DNA from: Kitasatospora sp052076145
GTDB taxonomy: Bacteria; Actinomycetota; Actinomycetes; Streptomycetales; Streptomycetaceae
Length of the DNA: 64,000 bases
Direction: 5' to 3'
Assembly: GCF_052076145.1 (NCBI RefSeq)
Contig: NZ_CP197246.1
Coordinates: 6,386,001 to 6,450,000, forward strand
The position numbers and the translations under genes are program-made. Numbering within the stretch: position 1 is the stretch's first letter; each line of letters starts with the position of its first letter. Below are positions 54,610 to 63,831 of the stretch, piece by piece. A model generated the notes under the pieces. It ran no database searches. It was given only the letters and a program-made list of their open reading frames with translations, and was not told the origin of the DNA.

Positions 54610-57486
54610 ATGAACAGCGCCATGCCCGAAGACAGGGGCACCGAAGCCAGGGGCACCGAGGAGCTCGGCCCGGCCGAGGCGTACGCGGCCTTCCGCCGCC
54701 GCGCCAAGGAGCAGGCCACCCACCTCTACGGCTTCCGCGAGCTGTACGACTTCCCGCTCGACCCCTTCCAGATCGAGGCCTGCCAGGCCCTGGAGGAGGG
54801 CAGCGGCGTGCTCGTCGCCGCGCCCACCGGCTCCGGCAAGACCATCGTCGGCGAGTTCGCCGTGCACCTGGCCCTGCAGAGCGGCCGCAAGTGCTTCTAC
54901 ACCACGCCGATCAAGGCCCTGTCGAACCAGAAGTTCGGCGACCTCGTCAAGCGCTACGGCGCCGACAAGGTCGGCCTGCTCACCGGTGACAACAGCGTCA
55001 ACGGCGACGCCCCCGTGGTCGTGATGACCACCGAGGTGCTCCGCAACATGCTCTACGCGGGCTCCCGCGCCCTCGACGGCCTCGGGTACGTGGTGATGGA
55101 CGAGGTGCACTACCTCGCCGACCGCTTCCGCGGCGCCGTCTGGGAGGAGGTCATCATCCACCTCCCCGAGTCCGTCGTGCTGGCCTCCCTCTCCGCGACC
55201 GTCTCCAACGCCGAGGAGTTCGGCGACTGGCTCGACACCGTCCGCGGCGGCACCAAGGTCATCGTCTCCGAGCACCGCCCGGTGCCGCTCTGGCAGCACG
55301 TGATGGCCGGCAACCGGATGTACGACCTCTTCGCCAACCCCGACCGCGACGGCCGCCCCAAGGACGCCCCGCGCAACCCCGCGAAGGCCGTCAACCCCGA
55401 GCTCGTCCGCCTCGCCCGCTCCGAGCAGGCCGGCAACCCGCGCGCGGGCAACGACCGCTACGCCAAGGGCCGCGGCCGCTCCATGCCCACCGGCCGCCCC
55501 AGCCGGGTCTGGACACCCGGCCGGGTCGACGTCATCGAGCGCCTCGACGCCGAGGGCCTGCTGCCCGCCATCACCTTCATCTTCAGCCGGGCCGGCTGCG
55601 AGGCCGCCGTCCAGCAGTGCCTCGGCTCCGGGCTGCGCCTCAACCGCGACAGCGACCGCGCGCTGGTGCGCTCGATCGTCGAGGAGCGCTGCGCAGACAT
55701 CCCCGACGAGGACCTGCACGTCCTCGGCTACTTCGAGTGGCTGGACGGCCTGGAGCGCGGCATCGCCGCCCACCACGCCGGGATGCTGCCGAGGTTCAAG
55801 GAGGTCGTCGAGGAGCTCTTCGTCAAGGGCCTGGTCAAGGCGGTCTTCGCGACCGAGACGCTGGCGCTCGGCATCAACATGCCCGCCCGCTCGGTGGTCA
55901 TGGAGAAGCTCGTCAAGTGGAACGGCGAGACCCACGCCGACATCACCCCCGGCGAGTACACCCAGCTCACCGGCCGGGCCGGGCGGCGCGGCATCGACAT
56001 CGAGGGCCACGCCGTCGTGCTCTGGCAGCGCGCCATCGACCCCGAGGCGCTCGCCGGGCTCGCGGGCACCCGCACGTACCCGCTGAAGTCCTCCTTCCGC
56101 CCGTCCTACAACATGGCGGTCAACCTCGTCTCCCAGTTCGGGCGGCGCCGCTCGCGCGAGCTGCTCGAGACCTCCTTCGCGCAGTTCCAGGCCGACCGCT
56201 CGGTCGTCGGCATCGCCCGGCAGGTCCAGCGCAACGAGGAGGGCCTGGAGGGCTACCGCGAGTCGATGACCTGCCATCTCGGCGACTTCGAGGAGTACAT
56301 GCGGCTGCGCCGCGAGCTGGGGGACCGTGAGAACGCCCTCGCCCGCGAGGGCACCGGCCAGCGCCGGGCCGCCGCCGTCGAGGCGATCGAGCAGCTCAAG
56401 CCGGGCGACGTCATCCACGTCCCCACCGGCAAGTTCGCCGGGCTCGCCCTCGTCCTCGACCCGGGCCTGCCGCCGGTCAGCCGCTCACCGCGCACCCACC
56501 GCCACCCGGACTACCAGGACGGGCCGCGCCCGGTCGTGCTCACCGCCGAGCGGCAGGTCAAGCGGCTCGCGATGATCGACTTCCCGTACCCCGTCACGGC
56601 GGTCGACCGGGTCAAGATCCCCAAGTCCTTCAACCCGCGCAGCCCGCAGTCCCGCCGCGACCTCGCCTCCGCGCTGCGCACCAAGGCCGGCCACCTGGAG
56701 CCCGAGCGCTTCCGCAAGGGCCGCGCGGCCGCCGCCGACGACCCGGAGATCTCCCGGCTGCGCGCGACCCTGCGCCAGCACCCCTGCCACGGCTGCGACG
56801 AGCGCGAGGACCACGCCCGCTGGGCCGAGCGCTACCACCGGCTCACCCGTGACACCGAGCTGCTGGAGCGCAAGGTCCGCTCCCGCACCAACACCATCTC
56901 CCGCACCTTCGACCGCGTCTGCGGCCTGCTCACCGACCTCGGCTACCTCCAGGGCGACACCGTCACCCCCGACGGCAAGCGCCTCGGCCGCCTGTACGGC
57001 GAGCTCGACCTGCTCGCCTCGGAGTGCATCCGCGAGGGCGTCTGGAACGGCCTGGGCGCCGCCGAACTCGCCGCCTGCGCCTCGGCGTTGGTGTACGAGG
57101 CCCGGCAGGCCGACGACGCGGCCGCCCCCCGGGTGCCGGAGGGCGGCGCCAAGGAGGCACTCGGCCGGATGGTCCGGATCTGGGGCCACCTCGACGCCCT
57201 GGAGGAGCAGCACAAGATCTCCACCGCCGAGGGCGTCGGCCAGCGCGAGCCCGACCTCGGCTTCGCCTGGACGGCCTACCGCTGGGCCCTCGGCCACAAC
57301 CTGGACTCCGTCCTGCGCGACGCCGACATGCCCGCCGGCGACTTCGTCCGCTGGACGAAGCAGCTGATCGACGTGCTCGGGCAGATCCAGGACGCTGCGG
57401 GCGACGACGCCGCCCTGCGGACCAACGCCCGCAAGGCGGTGGACGCGCTGCGGCGCGGCATCATCGCGTACTCCTCGGTGGGCTGA
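54610..57486 (+). CDS. Ski2-like DEAD/DEAH-box RNA helicase, HelY type
   Basis: A 958-residue ATP-dependent helicase of the actinobacterial HelY/Mtr4-like family, probably acting on structured RNA. The Q-like motif (FPLDPFQIEACQAL) precedes Walker A PTGSGKT (Lys77), TTPIKALSNQKF, DEVH (Asp164-Glu165-Val-His), SATVSN and the RecA2 motifs (FATETLALGINMPARSVV, TQLTGRAGRRG). The C-terminal half has the winged-helix and helical-bundle domains of this family and a Cys-rich CHGCDEREDHARWAERYHRL insert. ATG 54610 follows AAGAGG. The GTG at 54601 is less likely. It ends at a strong hairpin. Confidence 0.92.
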   Translation: MNSAMPEDRGTEARGTEELGPAEAYAAFRRRAKEQATHLYGFRELYDFPLDPFQIEACQALEEGSGVLVAAPTGSGKTIVGEFAVHLALQSGRKCFYTTPIKALSNQKFGDLVKRYGADKVGLLTGDNSVNGDAPVVVMTTEVLRNMLYAGSRALDGLGYVVMDEVHYLADRFRGAVWEEVIIHLPESVVLASLSATVSNAEEFGDWLDTVRGGTKVIVSEHRPVPLWQHVMAGNRMYDLFANPDRDGRPKDAPRNPAKAVNPELVRLARSEQAGNPRAGNDRYAKGRGRSMPTGRPSRVWTPGRVDVIERLDAEGLLPAITFIFSRAGCEAAVQQCLGSGLRLNRDSDRALVRSIVEERCADIPDEDLHVLGYFEWLDGLERGIAAHHAGMLPRFKEVVEELFVKGLVKAVFATETLALGINMPARSVVMEKLVKWNGETHADITPGEYTQLTGRAGRRGIDIEGHAVVLWQRAIDPEALAGLAGTRTYPLKSSFRPSYNMAVNLVSQFGRRRSRELLETSFAQFQADRSVVGIARQVQRNEEGLEGYRESMTCHLGDFEEYMRLRRELGDRENALAREGTGQRRAAAVEAIEQLKPGDVIHVPTGKFAGLALVLDPGLPPVSRSPRTHRHPDYQDGPRPVVLTAERQVKRLAMIDFPYPVTAVDRVKIPKSFNPRSPQSRRDLASALRTKAGHLEPERFRKGRAAAADDPEISRLRATLRQHPCHGCDEREDHARWAERYHRLTRDTELLERKVRSRTNTISRTFDRVCGLLTDLGYLQGDTVTPDGKRLGRLYGELDLLASECIREGVWNGLGAAELAACASALVYEARQADDAAAPRVPEGGAKEALGRMVRIWGHLDALEEQHKISTAEGVGQREPDLGFAWTAYRWALGHNLDSVLRDADMPAGDFVRWTKQLIDVLGQIQDAAGDDAALRTNARKAVDALRRGIIAYSSVG

Positions 57487-57500
57487 GCCCGGCTGAGGAG

Positions 57501-57544
57501 ACGGCAGGGGGCGTCGGACCGGTCGGTCCGACGCCCCCTGCCGT
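57501..57544. terminator. Perfect 20-bp hairpin, bidirectional terminator
   Basis: ACGGCAGGGGGCGTCGGACC (57501-57520) pairs exactly with GGTCCGACGCCCCCTGCCGT (57525-57544), loop GGTC. It lies between the convergent helicase and sphingomyelinase-like genes and is the strongest such stem in the window. Confidence 0.93.
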
Positions 57545-57555
57545 GGTGCGAGCGG

Positions 57556-58614
57556 CTAGAACTGGAAGGTCGCCTCGACCGGGTAGTGGTCGCTCGGGGC
57601 CTTGGTGTCGAGCTGACCCTGCGTCCAGCCGGCCTGCGGGTCGAAGTCGATCTGCACGGTCGGGAGGGCGACCGGCACCGGGCGGCCGGGGGCGTTCAGG
57701 TAGCCGACGTAGTCGAGGTCGTCGCGGTAGTCGACCGGGAAGGTCTCCACGCCCGCCATGTACTGGCACCAGGAGGCGACGGCGCAGTCCATGGTGGTCC
57801 GGGCCTCGCCCGGGTTGGTGGCCGGGGTGCCGAGCACACCGTTCACCGCGGCCTGCGAGTTGGCGTAGTCGTTGCGGTACTGGCCGTGGAAGTACTCGAC
57901 GTTGAGGTCGCCCGCGATCAGCACCGGCGCGGTGGCGCCGACGATGCCGTTCGTCCAGTCCTTGATCTCGCCGAGCTGGCCGAGGCGGGTGGCCTGGGTG
58001 GTGTCGGTGGACTTGTCGGACTCGTCGGCCTGGAGGTGGGTGCCGACGACCCAGGTCTTCACGCCGCCCTTGTTGACCTGCACCAGCGCGGCGCCCTTGT
58101 CGGCGTGGTAGTCCCAGGTGCCGTAGGTCGAGTTGCTGAAGATGTGCGCGTACTGGGCGGTGATCGGGTACTTGGAGAGGATCATCGTGCCGCCGTTGAT
58201 GACGAACATCGAGCTGGAGCAGTTGCCGCTGATGCCGGTCCAGCCGCCGCCCGAGCAGGTGCCGCCGACGACCGGCGTGCGGTACGGGTAGAGGTCGGCC
58301 AGCTTGCTGTTGATGTCGCTGACCGAGGAGTTGTTGAAGAGCTCGTCCAGCACGACGACGTCGGCGCTGTGCTGACGGATGATCGACTCGACGATCGGCG
58401 TCCGGCGCGAGGCCTGCTCGTTCTGCGACCAGTCCACCACGGAGGTGCCGAGGTCGACGTTGAACGCGAAGACCGAGAGGGTGGTGGGCGTGGCGGCCTG
58501 GGCCGCGGCGGTGTGCAGGGTGCCGCCGAGCAGCAGGGCGGCGGCGAAGGCGGTGGCGGTACGACGGGCAAGCACGGTGCGGTCTCCTGAGGGTGGGTCA
58601 CTGTCCCTGGACAT
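57556..58614 (-). CDS. Secreted sphingomyelinase C-like phosphodiesterase (EEP family)
   Basis: A 352-residue secreted Mg-dependent phosphodiesterase of the endonuclease/exonuclease/phosphatase fold. The signal peptide (about 16-42) ends AAAQAATP. EEP hallmarks in order: VFAFNVDL, the metal Glu in VVLDELFNN, GTHLQADES, the catalytic IAGDLNVEYF, DLDYVGYL and PSDHYPVEATF with the final His. The GTHLQAD and GDLNV spacing fits bacterial neutral sphingomyelinases and haemolysins more than DNases. It probably cleaves sphingomyelin or related phospholipids outside the cell. Cys pairs (GTCSGGGWTG; NCSSSM; CAVASWC) suggest disulfides. Confidence 0.87.
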   Translation of the reverse strand: MSRDSDPPSGDRTVLARRTATAFAAALLLGGTLHTAAAQAATPTTLSVFAFNVDLGTSVVDWSQNEQASRRTPIVESIIRQHSADVVVLDELFNNSSVSDINSKLADLYPYRTPVVGGTCSGGGWTGISGNCSSSMFVINGGTMILSKYPITAQYAHIFSNSTYGTWDYHADKGAALVQVNKGGVKTWVVGTHLQADESDKSTDTTQATRLGQLGEIKDWTNGIVGATAPVLIAGDLNVEYFHGQYRNDYANSQAAVNGVLGTPATNPGEARTTMDCAVASWCQYMAGVETFPVDYRDDLDYVGYLNAPGRPVPVALPTVQIDFDPQAGWTQGQLDTKAPSDHYPVEATFQF

Positions 58615-58799
58615 GACAGCGGAGAGGCTAGCTACTCACCGGTCTACTGGGCAGTACCTGGGGGAGAACGATTCATGTCGGAAAGATGGCTATACAGCAC
58701 CGGCCCGTGCCGGCCGAGGTTGGCCAGACAGGTGTTGGTGCACGGAGCGCCGCGTCACTGTGCCGGACAGCCGCCGTCCACGGGCGGTACGGCCCCGGT

Positions 58800-61295
58800 T
58801 CAGCCGAGTCGGCGGAATGCCTGGTGCAGACGGCGGGTGTCCTGGACGCGGCGCTCGTAGCGGGCACCGAGGGCGAGCAGCAGCAGCCCGGCGGTGGCGA
58901 GCGGGGCCCAGCGGGGGAGCAGCCCGAGCACCTGGACGACGGTGGGGGTCAGCTCGTGCAGGGCGGTGAGCAGGAGCGCGCCGCCGCCCAGCACCACGGG
59001 CGCCTGCCGACGTCGCACCACGCCTCCCACGGTGACGGCCAGCGCGCCGCAGCCGAGCAGCAGCGGGCGCAGCCAGTGCCCGTCCGACCAGAGCGCCAGC
59101 GTGCTCGGGAGCAGGGCAGCGCCCAGGCCGGGGCCGTAGGTCCGCCAGGACGAGACGGCGGGCTCGCGCCGGTGCCGCAGGTGACCCACCGTCAGCGCGG
59201 CGGCGGCCACCGTCAGGGTGTACGCCTCGGGAGTGTGCACCTCCCAGAGCGCCAGCCGCGTCCAGGAGGAGGCGATCAGCAGACCGGCGCCGGTGGCCTG
59301 GGCGGCCGGGCGGCGGTCCGCGCGCAGCGCCACCGCGAGCGCGGCGACGCCGCAGACGGCCAGGGCGAGCGCGAAGCTGCCGTGGTACGGCGCGGTGAGC
59401 AGCAGGGCGAGGGCGGCCAGTGCGTAGCCGGTGCCCTCGACGGCGCGGGAGACGGTGGCGTTGGCGGCGTTGGCGGCGGTGCGGGTGGCCACCGGGACAG
59501 TCGCGACGGCGACCCCGAGGACGGCGAACAGCGGGCCGGGCCCGCCGAGCCCTGCCGTGTCGGTAACGGCGGCGGCCTCCGCCCCGAGGGCGAGGACGGT
59601 GGTGGCGGCTGCGAAGGCCGCCCGGCCCGGCGCGGTGACGGCGAGCCGCCGGGCCAGTGCCGCGCCGAGAGCGGCGCAGAGTCCGAGCACGGTGATGGCC
59701 GCGGCCCGGTCGGCCGAGGCCCACAGCACGGCGACCAGGAGGGCCGTCCCCACCCCGGCCCACGGCGCTGCCTGGGCCGGCCTGCGCAGGACGGCCACCC
59801 CGGCGACGGCGGCCGCCGCCAAGGCGGTCGCGACCGCCACCCGGTACGGGAGCCCCGAGGCCACCGGCACCAGACTCAGCGTCAGCGCGCCGAGTGCGCC
59901 GGCAGCTACTGCCACAGCCTTCGTCGCCGTCGCGGCTCCGCCGGGTGCCCACAGGGCGGCGGTCACCACGAGAGCTCCAGCCAGCAGGGCCAGAGCGGTG
60001 AACGCGGCCGGGTCGAGCTGCCAGTGCCAGGCGGGTTGGGCCGTCCGGGCCCAGACGCCCGGGGCCTGGCCGAGCGGCTCCAGGACGGTCCGGACGAGGA
60101 CGGGGAAGGCGGCCACGGCGGCAGCGGGCAGGGTGCACGCGCCGACGTGCAGGACGCCGCTCAGGGTGCCGGGCCGGGACCGGCCGAGGCGCTGGAGCGC
60201 CCAGCCGACGGTGAGCACCAGCAGGCCGGACACCTCGAAGGCGACGGCCACCCAGGCGGGGGCGAACAGCGGCCTGAGCGTGCCGCCCGCCGCGAGGACC
60301 AGCGCCGCACCCGTGACGTAGGAGGCAGCCTGGTACCGGGTGGCGAAGGCCAGTCCGAGCACCGCCAGCAGGCCCAGCGGCGCCCAGGCCCAGGCTGCCT
60401 CGGCCGGGCCGTCGGCCAGCGCGAGGCCGGTCACCGAGACCATGCTGCCGAGCAGGGCGCACCCGCAGGCGAGGACGGCGCCGGCCTGCCGCAGCCCGGC
60501 CGGTACCGAGTCGGTCCGCCGGGCACCCCACAGCAGCAGGGCCTGCACGGCTGCCGCTCCCACGAAGGCGGCCGCGTACGCCTGGAGCTGCCGCGCCTCA
60601 CCGGCCACCAGCAGCAGCGGCACTGGCAGCGCGGTCAGCAGGAAGCCCGCCGCGAGCGGGAAGCGCAGCCGCAGGGCCCAGCCGTAGGCCAGCGCCCCAG
60701 CGCTGACAGCGGCCGTCACGCCCGCCCAGTATCCGGGGGCGCTCACCCCCGACCCGAACAGTCCGGCGGCGCGGGCCGCCAGGCAGTCCAGCAGCACCAG
60801 CCCGAGGCCGACGGCGCCCGCCGCCTCGGCGGTGGCGTCCAGCCCGCGACGGCGCAGCAGGGGCGGCAGCGCGAGCGCGCAGCCGGTCAGGGCGAGCAGC
60901 ACGACCGTGCGGCCGGTGAGCCCGAGGCTGCCCCAGCTGACCACGGTGAAGACCAGCGCGGCGACACTGACCAGCAGCCCGCCGAGCACCAGCAGGACGG
61001 TCTGGGCCGACCGGCCGGAGACCTCGCGCACGGCCGACGCGGCCCATGGCTCGGTCACCGGCAGGTCCGGCAGGTCGGGCAGATCCCGCCCGGCCCGCAG
61101 CCGCCCGAGCAGGCCGTCCCGCTCACGGACCAACACCTGGACGTACTCCTCGGCCGACCGCATAGCCAGCGTCACCTGCCAGAGCGCGGCGGCATCCGGC
61201 CCGGCGAGAGGCAGCCGGCACTGCGGGCACCGGGCGTTGAGCCCGGGTGTGAGCGCTGCACCGCAGTCGGGGCAGGCAGGAGCTGGGGTGGTCAT
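58800..61295 (-). CDS. Large polytopic membrane protein, SCO7613 C-terminal domain family
   Basis: An 831-residue protein. The N-terminus is a zinc-ribbon (CPDCGAALTPGLNARCPQC, four Cys) of the kind found in regulatory membrane proteins. A soluble helical stretch (about 35-80) with SAEEYVQVLVRERDGLL follows. About 25 consecutive hydrophobic Ala/Leu/Val segments then occupy residues 85-815. This arrangement matches the family named after SCO7613, which has no known function. The gene is unusually rich in Ala, Leu and Val codons and looks intact. No operon partner is obvious; the next gene lies 117 bp downstream. Confidence 0.85.
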   Translation of the reverse strand: MTTPAPACPDCGAALTPGLNARCPQCRLPLAGPDAAALWQVTLAMRSAEEYVQVLVRERDGLLGRLRAGRDLPDLPDLPVTEPWAASAVREVSGRSAQTVLLVLGGLLVSVAALVFTVVSWGSLGLTGRTVVLLALTGCALALPPLLRRRGLDATAEAAGAVGLGLVLLDCLAARAAGLFGSGVSAPGYWAGVTAAVSAGALAYGWALRLRFPLAAGFLLTALPVPLLLVAGEARQLQAYAAAFVGAAAVQALLLWGARRTDSVPAGLRQAGAVLACGCALLGSMVSVTGLALADGPAEAAWAWAPLGLLAVLGLAFATRYQAASYVTGAALVLAAGGTLRPLFAPAWVAVAFEVSGLLVLTVGWALQRLGRSRPGTLSGVLHVGACTLPAAAVAAFPVLVRTVLEPLGQAPGVWARTAQPAWHWQLDPAAFTALALLAGALVVTAALWAPGGAATATKAVAVAAGALGALTLSLVPVASGLPYRVAVATALAAAAVAGVAVLRRPAQAAPWAGVGTALLVAVLWASADRAAAITVLGLCAALGAALARRLAVTAPGRAAFAAATTVLALGAEAAAVTDTAGLGGPGPLFAVLGVAVATVPVATRTAANAANATVSRAVEGTGYALAALALLLTAPYHGSFALALAVCGVAALAVALRADRRPAAQATGAGLLIASSWTRLALWEVHTPEAYTLTVAAAALTVGHLRHRREPAVSSWRTYGPGLGAALLPSTLALWSDGHWLRPLLLGCGALAVTVGGVVRRRQAPVVLGGGALLLTALHELTPTVVQVLGLLPRWAPLATAGLLLLALGARYERRVQDTRRLHQAFRRLG

Positions 61296-61412
61296 GCCTC
61301 AGAGTGTCAGCCCTGCGCGGCCCGCCGTACATGAGTACGGCTACTCAGATCTGTCCTGCACCGGCGCCGACAAGCCCCGCCTGGGCCGAGCCTGCCGGCT
61401 GCTGAGACAGGC

Positions 61413-61712
61413 TCAGGCGGGGAGTTCCTGGCGGTACTGCTCCAGCGCCGGAGCGGTCTTGGTGGCAAGGAATTCCGTGATCGCGTACTCGGCGACACCG
61501 GCCACGCTGAACGGGTCGCCCTGCACGATCTCCTCGATCTTCGCCCGGTCCTCGCCGACGGCGATGATGACGCCGCCGTCGCGCGGCACCTTCCTGCCGG
61601 AGGCGAGGAAGACGCCCGAGGCGTAGTGGGCATCCAGCCAGGCGTTGTGCTCGGGGATGGCGGCGTCGACGCGCTCGAGGGACGCGATGTAGGTGAGCTC
61701 CAGAATGAACAT
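61413..61712 (-). CDS. YciI family protein
   Basis: A 99-residue ferredoxin-like protein: MFILELTYIASLERVDAAIPEH, LDAHYASGVFLASGRKVPR, GGVIIAVGEDRAKIEEIVQGDPFSVAGVAEYAI (in parts GGVIIAVGED and DPFSVAGVAEY). The conserved His22 (IPEHNAWL) and Asp in GDPF are the residues thought to matter for YciI activity. Members have been linked to dechlorination or small-molecule catalysis, but the role here is unknown. I use ATG 61712; a longer start at 61742 adds ten residues that do not match the family. Ribosome site is weak. Confidence 0.88.
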   Translation of the reverse strand: MFILELTYIASLERVDAAIPEHNAWLDAHYASGVFLASGRKVPRDGGVIIAVGEDRAKIEEIVQGDPFSVAGVAEYAITEFLATKTAPALEQYRQELPA

Positions 61713-61803
61713 GATCACCAGGGTAGGCCCCTGCTGGCCCACAACTTGACGCTTCGTCGGACACCTTGGGCCGTGCCGGGGAGCACGGCCGCCGGCTCCG
61801 TTC

Positions 61804-62727
61804 TCAGCGGGTGGTTGCGAGGGTGTCGAGGAGGCGGGTGAGGGAGGTGCCGAGGCCCCAGCGGGTGGCGAGGTCTTCGAGGGTCATGGGGTCGAGGGGT
61901 TCGTGGGGGAGGGTGGGGTCGAAGTCGGGGAGGGGGATGTCAGTGGCGACGCGGACGACGGTGGGGGCCACGTCGAGGTAGGGGGCGGCTTCGAGGATGT
62001 TCTTGCGGCGGGCCGGGGTGAGCTTGGAGAGGGGGTCGGCGGCGGCGGCGCGGATGCCGGGGAGGTCGCCGTATTCGCGGATGAGTTGGGTGGCGGTCTT
62101 CTCGCCGATGCCCTTGACGCCGGGCAGGCCGTCGCTCGGGTCGCCGCGCAGGGCGGCCATGTCCGCGTACTCGGTGCCGGTGACGCCGTACTTCTCGCGC
62201 AGGGCGGCCTCGTCGATGAGCTGCGCCATGCCGACACCCTTGAGGGGGTACAGCACCTGCACGCCGCGCGCGTCGTCGACCAGCTGGAAGAGGTCACGGT
62301 CGCCGGTGATGATCTGCACCGGACCGGCTGCCCGGGTGGCCAGGGTGCCGATCACGTCGTCGGCCTCGTAGCCGGGCACGCCGACCCGGGCGATGCCGAG
62401 GGCGTCGAGCACCTGCTCGATCACCGGGACCTGGGGGGCCAGGGTGTCCGGGATCTCCTCCTCGCCCTCGGTGGCCGCCTCGGCGACGCGGTGCGTCTTG
62501 TAGGTGGGGATGAGGTCGACCCGCCACTGCGGGCGCCAGTCGGCGTCCATGCAGGCGACGAGCTGGTCGGGGCGGTGGTCATGGACCAGCCGGGTGATGA
62601 AGTCGAGCAGCCCGCGCACGGCGTTCACCGGCTGCCCGTCGGGTGACTTCAGGGAGTCCGGCACACCGAAGTACGCCCGGAAGTAGAGGCTTGCGGAGTC
62701 GAGAAGCATCAGTCGCGGTGCGGTCAC
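61804..62727 (-). CDS. 5'-3' exonuclease (polA-N-terminal/XNI-like)
   Basis: A 307-residue nuclease homologous to the 5' domain of DNA polymerase I, expressed alone. Metal-binding acids are in LLDSASLYFRAYFG, CMDADWRPQWR, YEADDVIG and ITGDRDLFQLVDD. The helical arch has YKTHRVAEAA. The helix-3-turn-helix GLPGVKGIGEKTATQLI contacts the DNA. It would remove RNA primers or flaps alongside polA, as in other actinobacteria. The start follows directly behind the CDF transporter gene (26 bp), on the same strand. Confidence 0.93.
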   Translation of the reverse strand: MTAPRLMLLDSASLYFRAYFGVPDSLKSPDGQPVNAVRGLLDFITRLVHDHRPDQLVACMDADWRPQWRVDLIPTYKTHRVAEAATEGEEEIPDTLAPQVPVIEQVLDALGIARVGVPGYEADDVIGTLATRAAGPVQIITGDRDLFQLVDDARGVQVLYPLKGVGMAQLIDEAALREKYGVTGTEYADMAALRGDPSDGLPGVKGIGEKTATQLIREYGDLPGIRAAAADPLSKLTPARRKNILEAAPYLDVAPTVVRVATDIPLPDFDPTLPHEPLDPMTLEDLATRWGLGTSLTRLLDTLATTR

Positions 62728-62753
62728 GTCTCAGATCATGCCGCACCGCACTG

Positions 62754-63812
62754 TCAGTGCTCGTGCGGCCCGCTGCGGTGCACCGGGCCGTGCGAGTCGG
62801 CGCAGTGCTCGCCGGCGAGTGCCGCTGCCGCCGGGGTGATCTGGAGCAGGCTCTGGTCCTCGTCCTCGCCGACGTGGTCGACCTGGAGGGTGGCGTGGGT
62901 GATCCGGTAGTCGTCGCGCAGCTGCCGCTGGAGGCCGCGACGGACGGCATGGCAGTCGCCGCCGGGGGCGACCAGGATGTGCGCGGAGAGCGCGGGCTGG
63001 CCGGAGGTGATCTCCCAGATGTGCAGGTCGTGGATCTCGACCACCTCGGGCTCGGCGACCATCCGGTCGGCCACCGCGTCCGGGTCGATCCCGGCGGGCG
63101 CCGCCTCCAGGAAGATCCGCCCGGAGTCCCGGACGAGACCGATGCCGGCCCGCAGCATCAGCGCGACCACGATCAGCGAGGCGATGGCGTCCGCCCGCGC
63201 GAATCCGGTGGTCAGCATGACCAGGCCGGCGACGGCCGTCGCGACGAAGGCGTAGAGGTCGGTCAGCACGTGCTGGAAGGCGCCCTCGACGTTGAGCGAG
63301 GTGCGGTTGGCCTTCGACATGCACCAGGTCGCCCCGAGGTTGACCACGATCCCGACCAGTGCGGTCACCAGCACCAGCGAGCCCTGGACGTCCGGCGGCT
63401 CCAGCAGCCGGGTGACCGCCTCGTACCCGAGCCAGGCGGAGAGCACCAGCAGCGTGACGCCGTTGGCCTGCGCGGAGAGGATCTCGGCCCGCTTCAGCCC
63501 GTACGTGTAACCGCCCCGGGCCGGGCGGGCGGAGAGCCGCATGGCGATCAGCGCGAGCACGATCGACGCGGCGTCGGTGAGCATGTGCGCCGCGTCCGAG
63601 ATCAGCGCCAGCGACTGCGCGGCGAAGCCGACCACGACCTCGCCGGCCATGAAGACGACGATCAGGGTCAGCGCGCTGAGCAGCCAGCGGCGGTCCGCGT
63701 CGGCGGCCACGCCGTGCGAGTGCCCGCCGTGCCCGCCGCCGTGCCCACCGCCGTGGGAGTGCGCGTGATCGTGGTCATGGCCGTGCTGACGGCCGTGCTG
63801 GTGGTCGGACAT
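62754..63812 (-). CDS. Cation diffusion facilitator (zinc/cobalt/cadmium efflux), CzcD type
   Basis: A 352-residue six-TM Zn2+/H+ antiporter. The N-terminus is extremely His-rich (SDHQHGRQHGHDHDHAHSHGGG) and the C-terminus ends DSHGPVHRSGPHEH, both likely metal-binding. The transport site is formed by the HD-HD pairs: DAAHMLTD in TM2 and FQHVLTDLYAF in TM5. A cytosolic ferredoxin-like domain (about 255-340) has VVEIHDLHIWEITSGQPALSAHILV. It exports excess zinc and related ions. No metal regulator is adjacent on this side. Confidence 0.95.
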   Translation of the reverse strand: MSDHQHGRQHGHDHDHAHSHGGGHGGGHGGHSHGVAADADRRWLLSALTLIVVFMAGEVVVGFAAQSLALISDAAHMLTDAASIVLALIAMRLSARPARGGYTYGLKRAEILSAQANGVTLLVLSAWLGYEAVTRLLEPPDVQGSLVLVTALVGIVVNLGATWCMSKANRTSLNVEGAFQHVLTDLYAFVATAVAGLVMLTTGFARADAIASLIVVALMLRAGIGLVRDSGRIFLEAAPAGIDPDAVADRMVAEPEVVEIHDLHIWEITSGQPALSAHILVAPGGDCHAVRRGLQRQLRDDYRITHATLQVDHVGEDEDQSLLQITPAAAALAGEHCADSHGPVHRSGPHEH

Positions 63813-63831
63813 CGCCGTCCTTTCCCGAACG

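Noticed and set aside
58686..61334. 882-codon plus-strand frame opposite the SCO7613-like gene
   Set aside because: Composition is Gln/Gly/Arg-rich shadow of a Leu/Ala/Val-rich membrane protein; no domain and no plausible start context.
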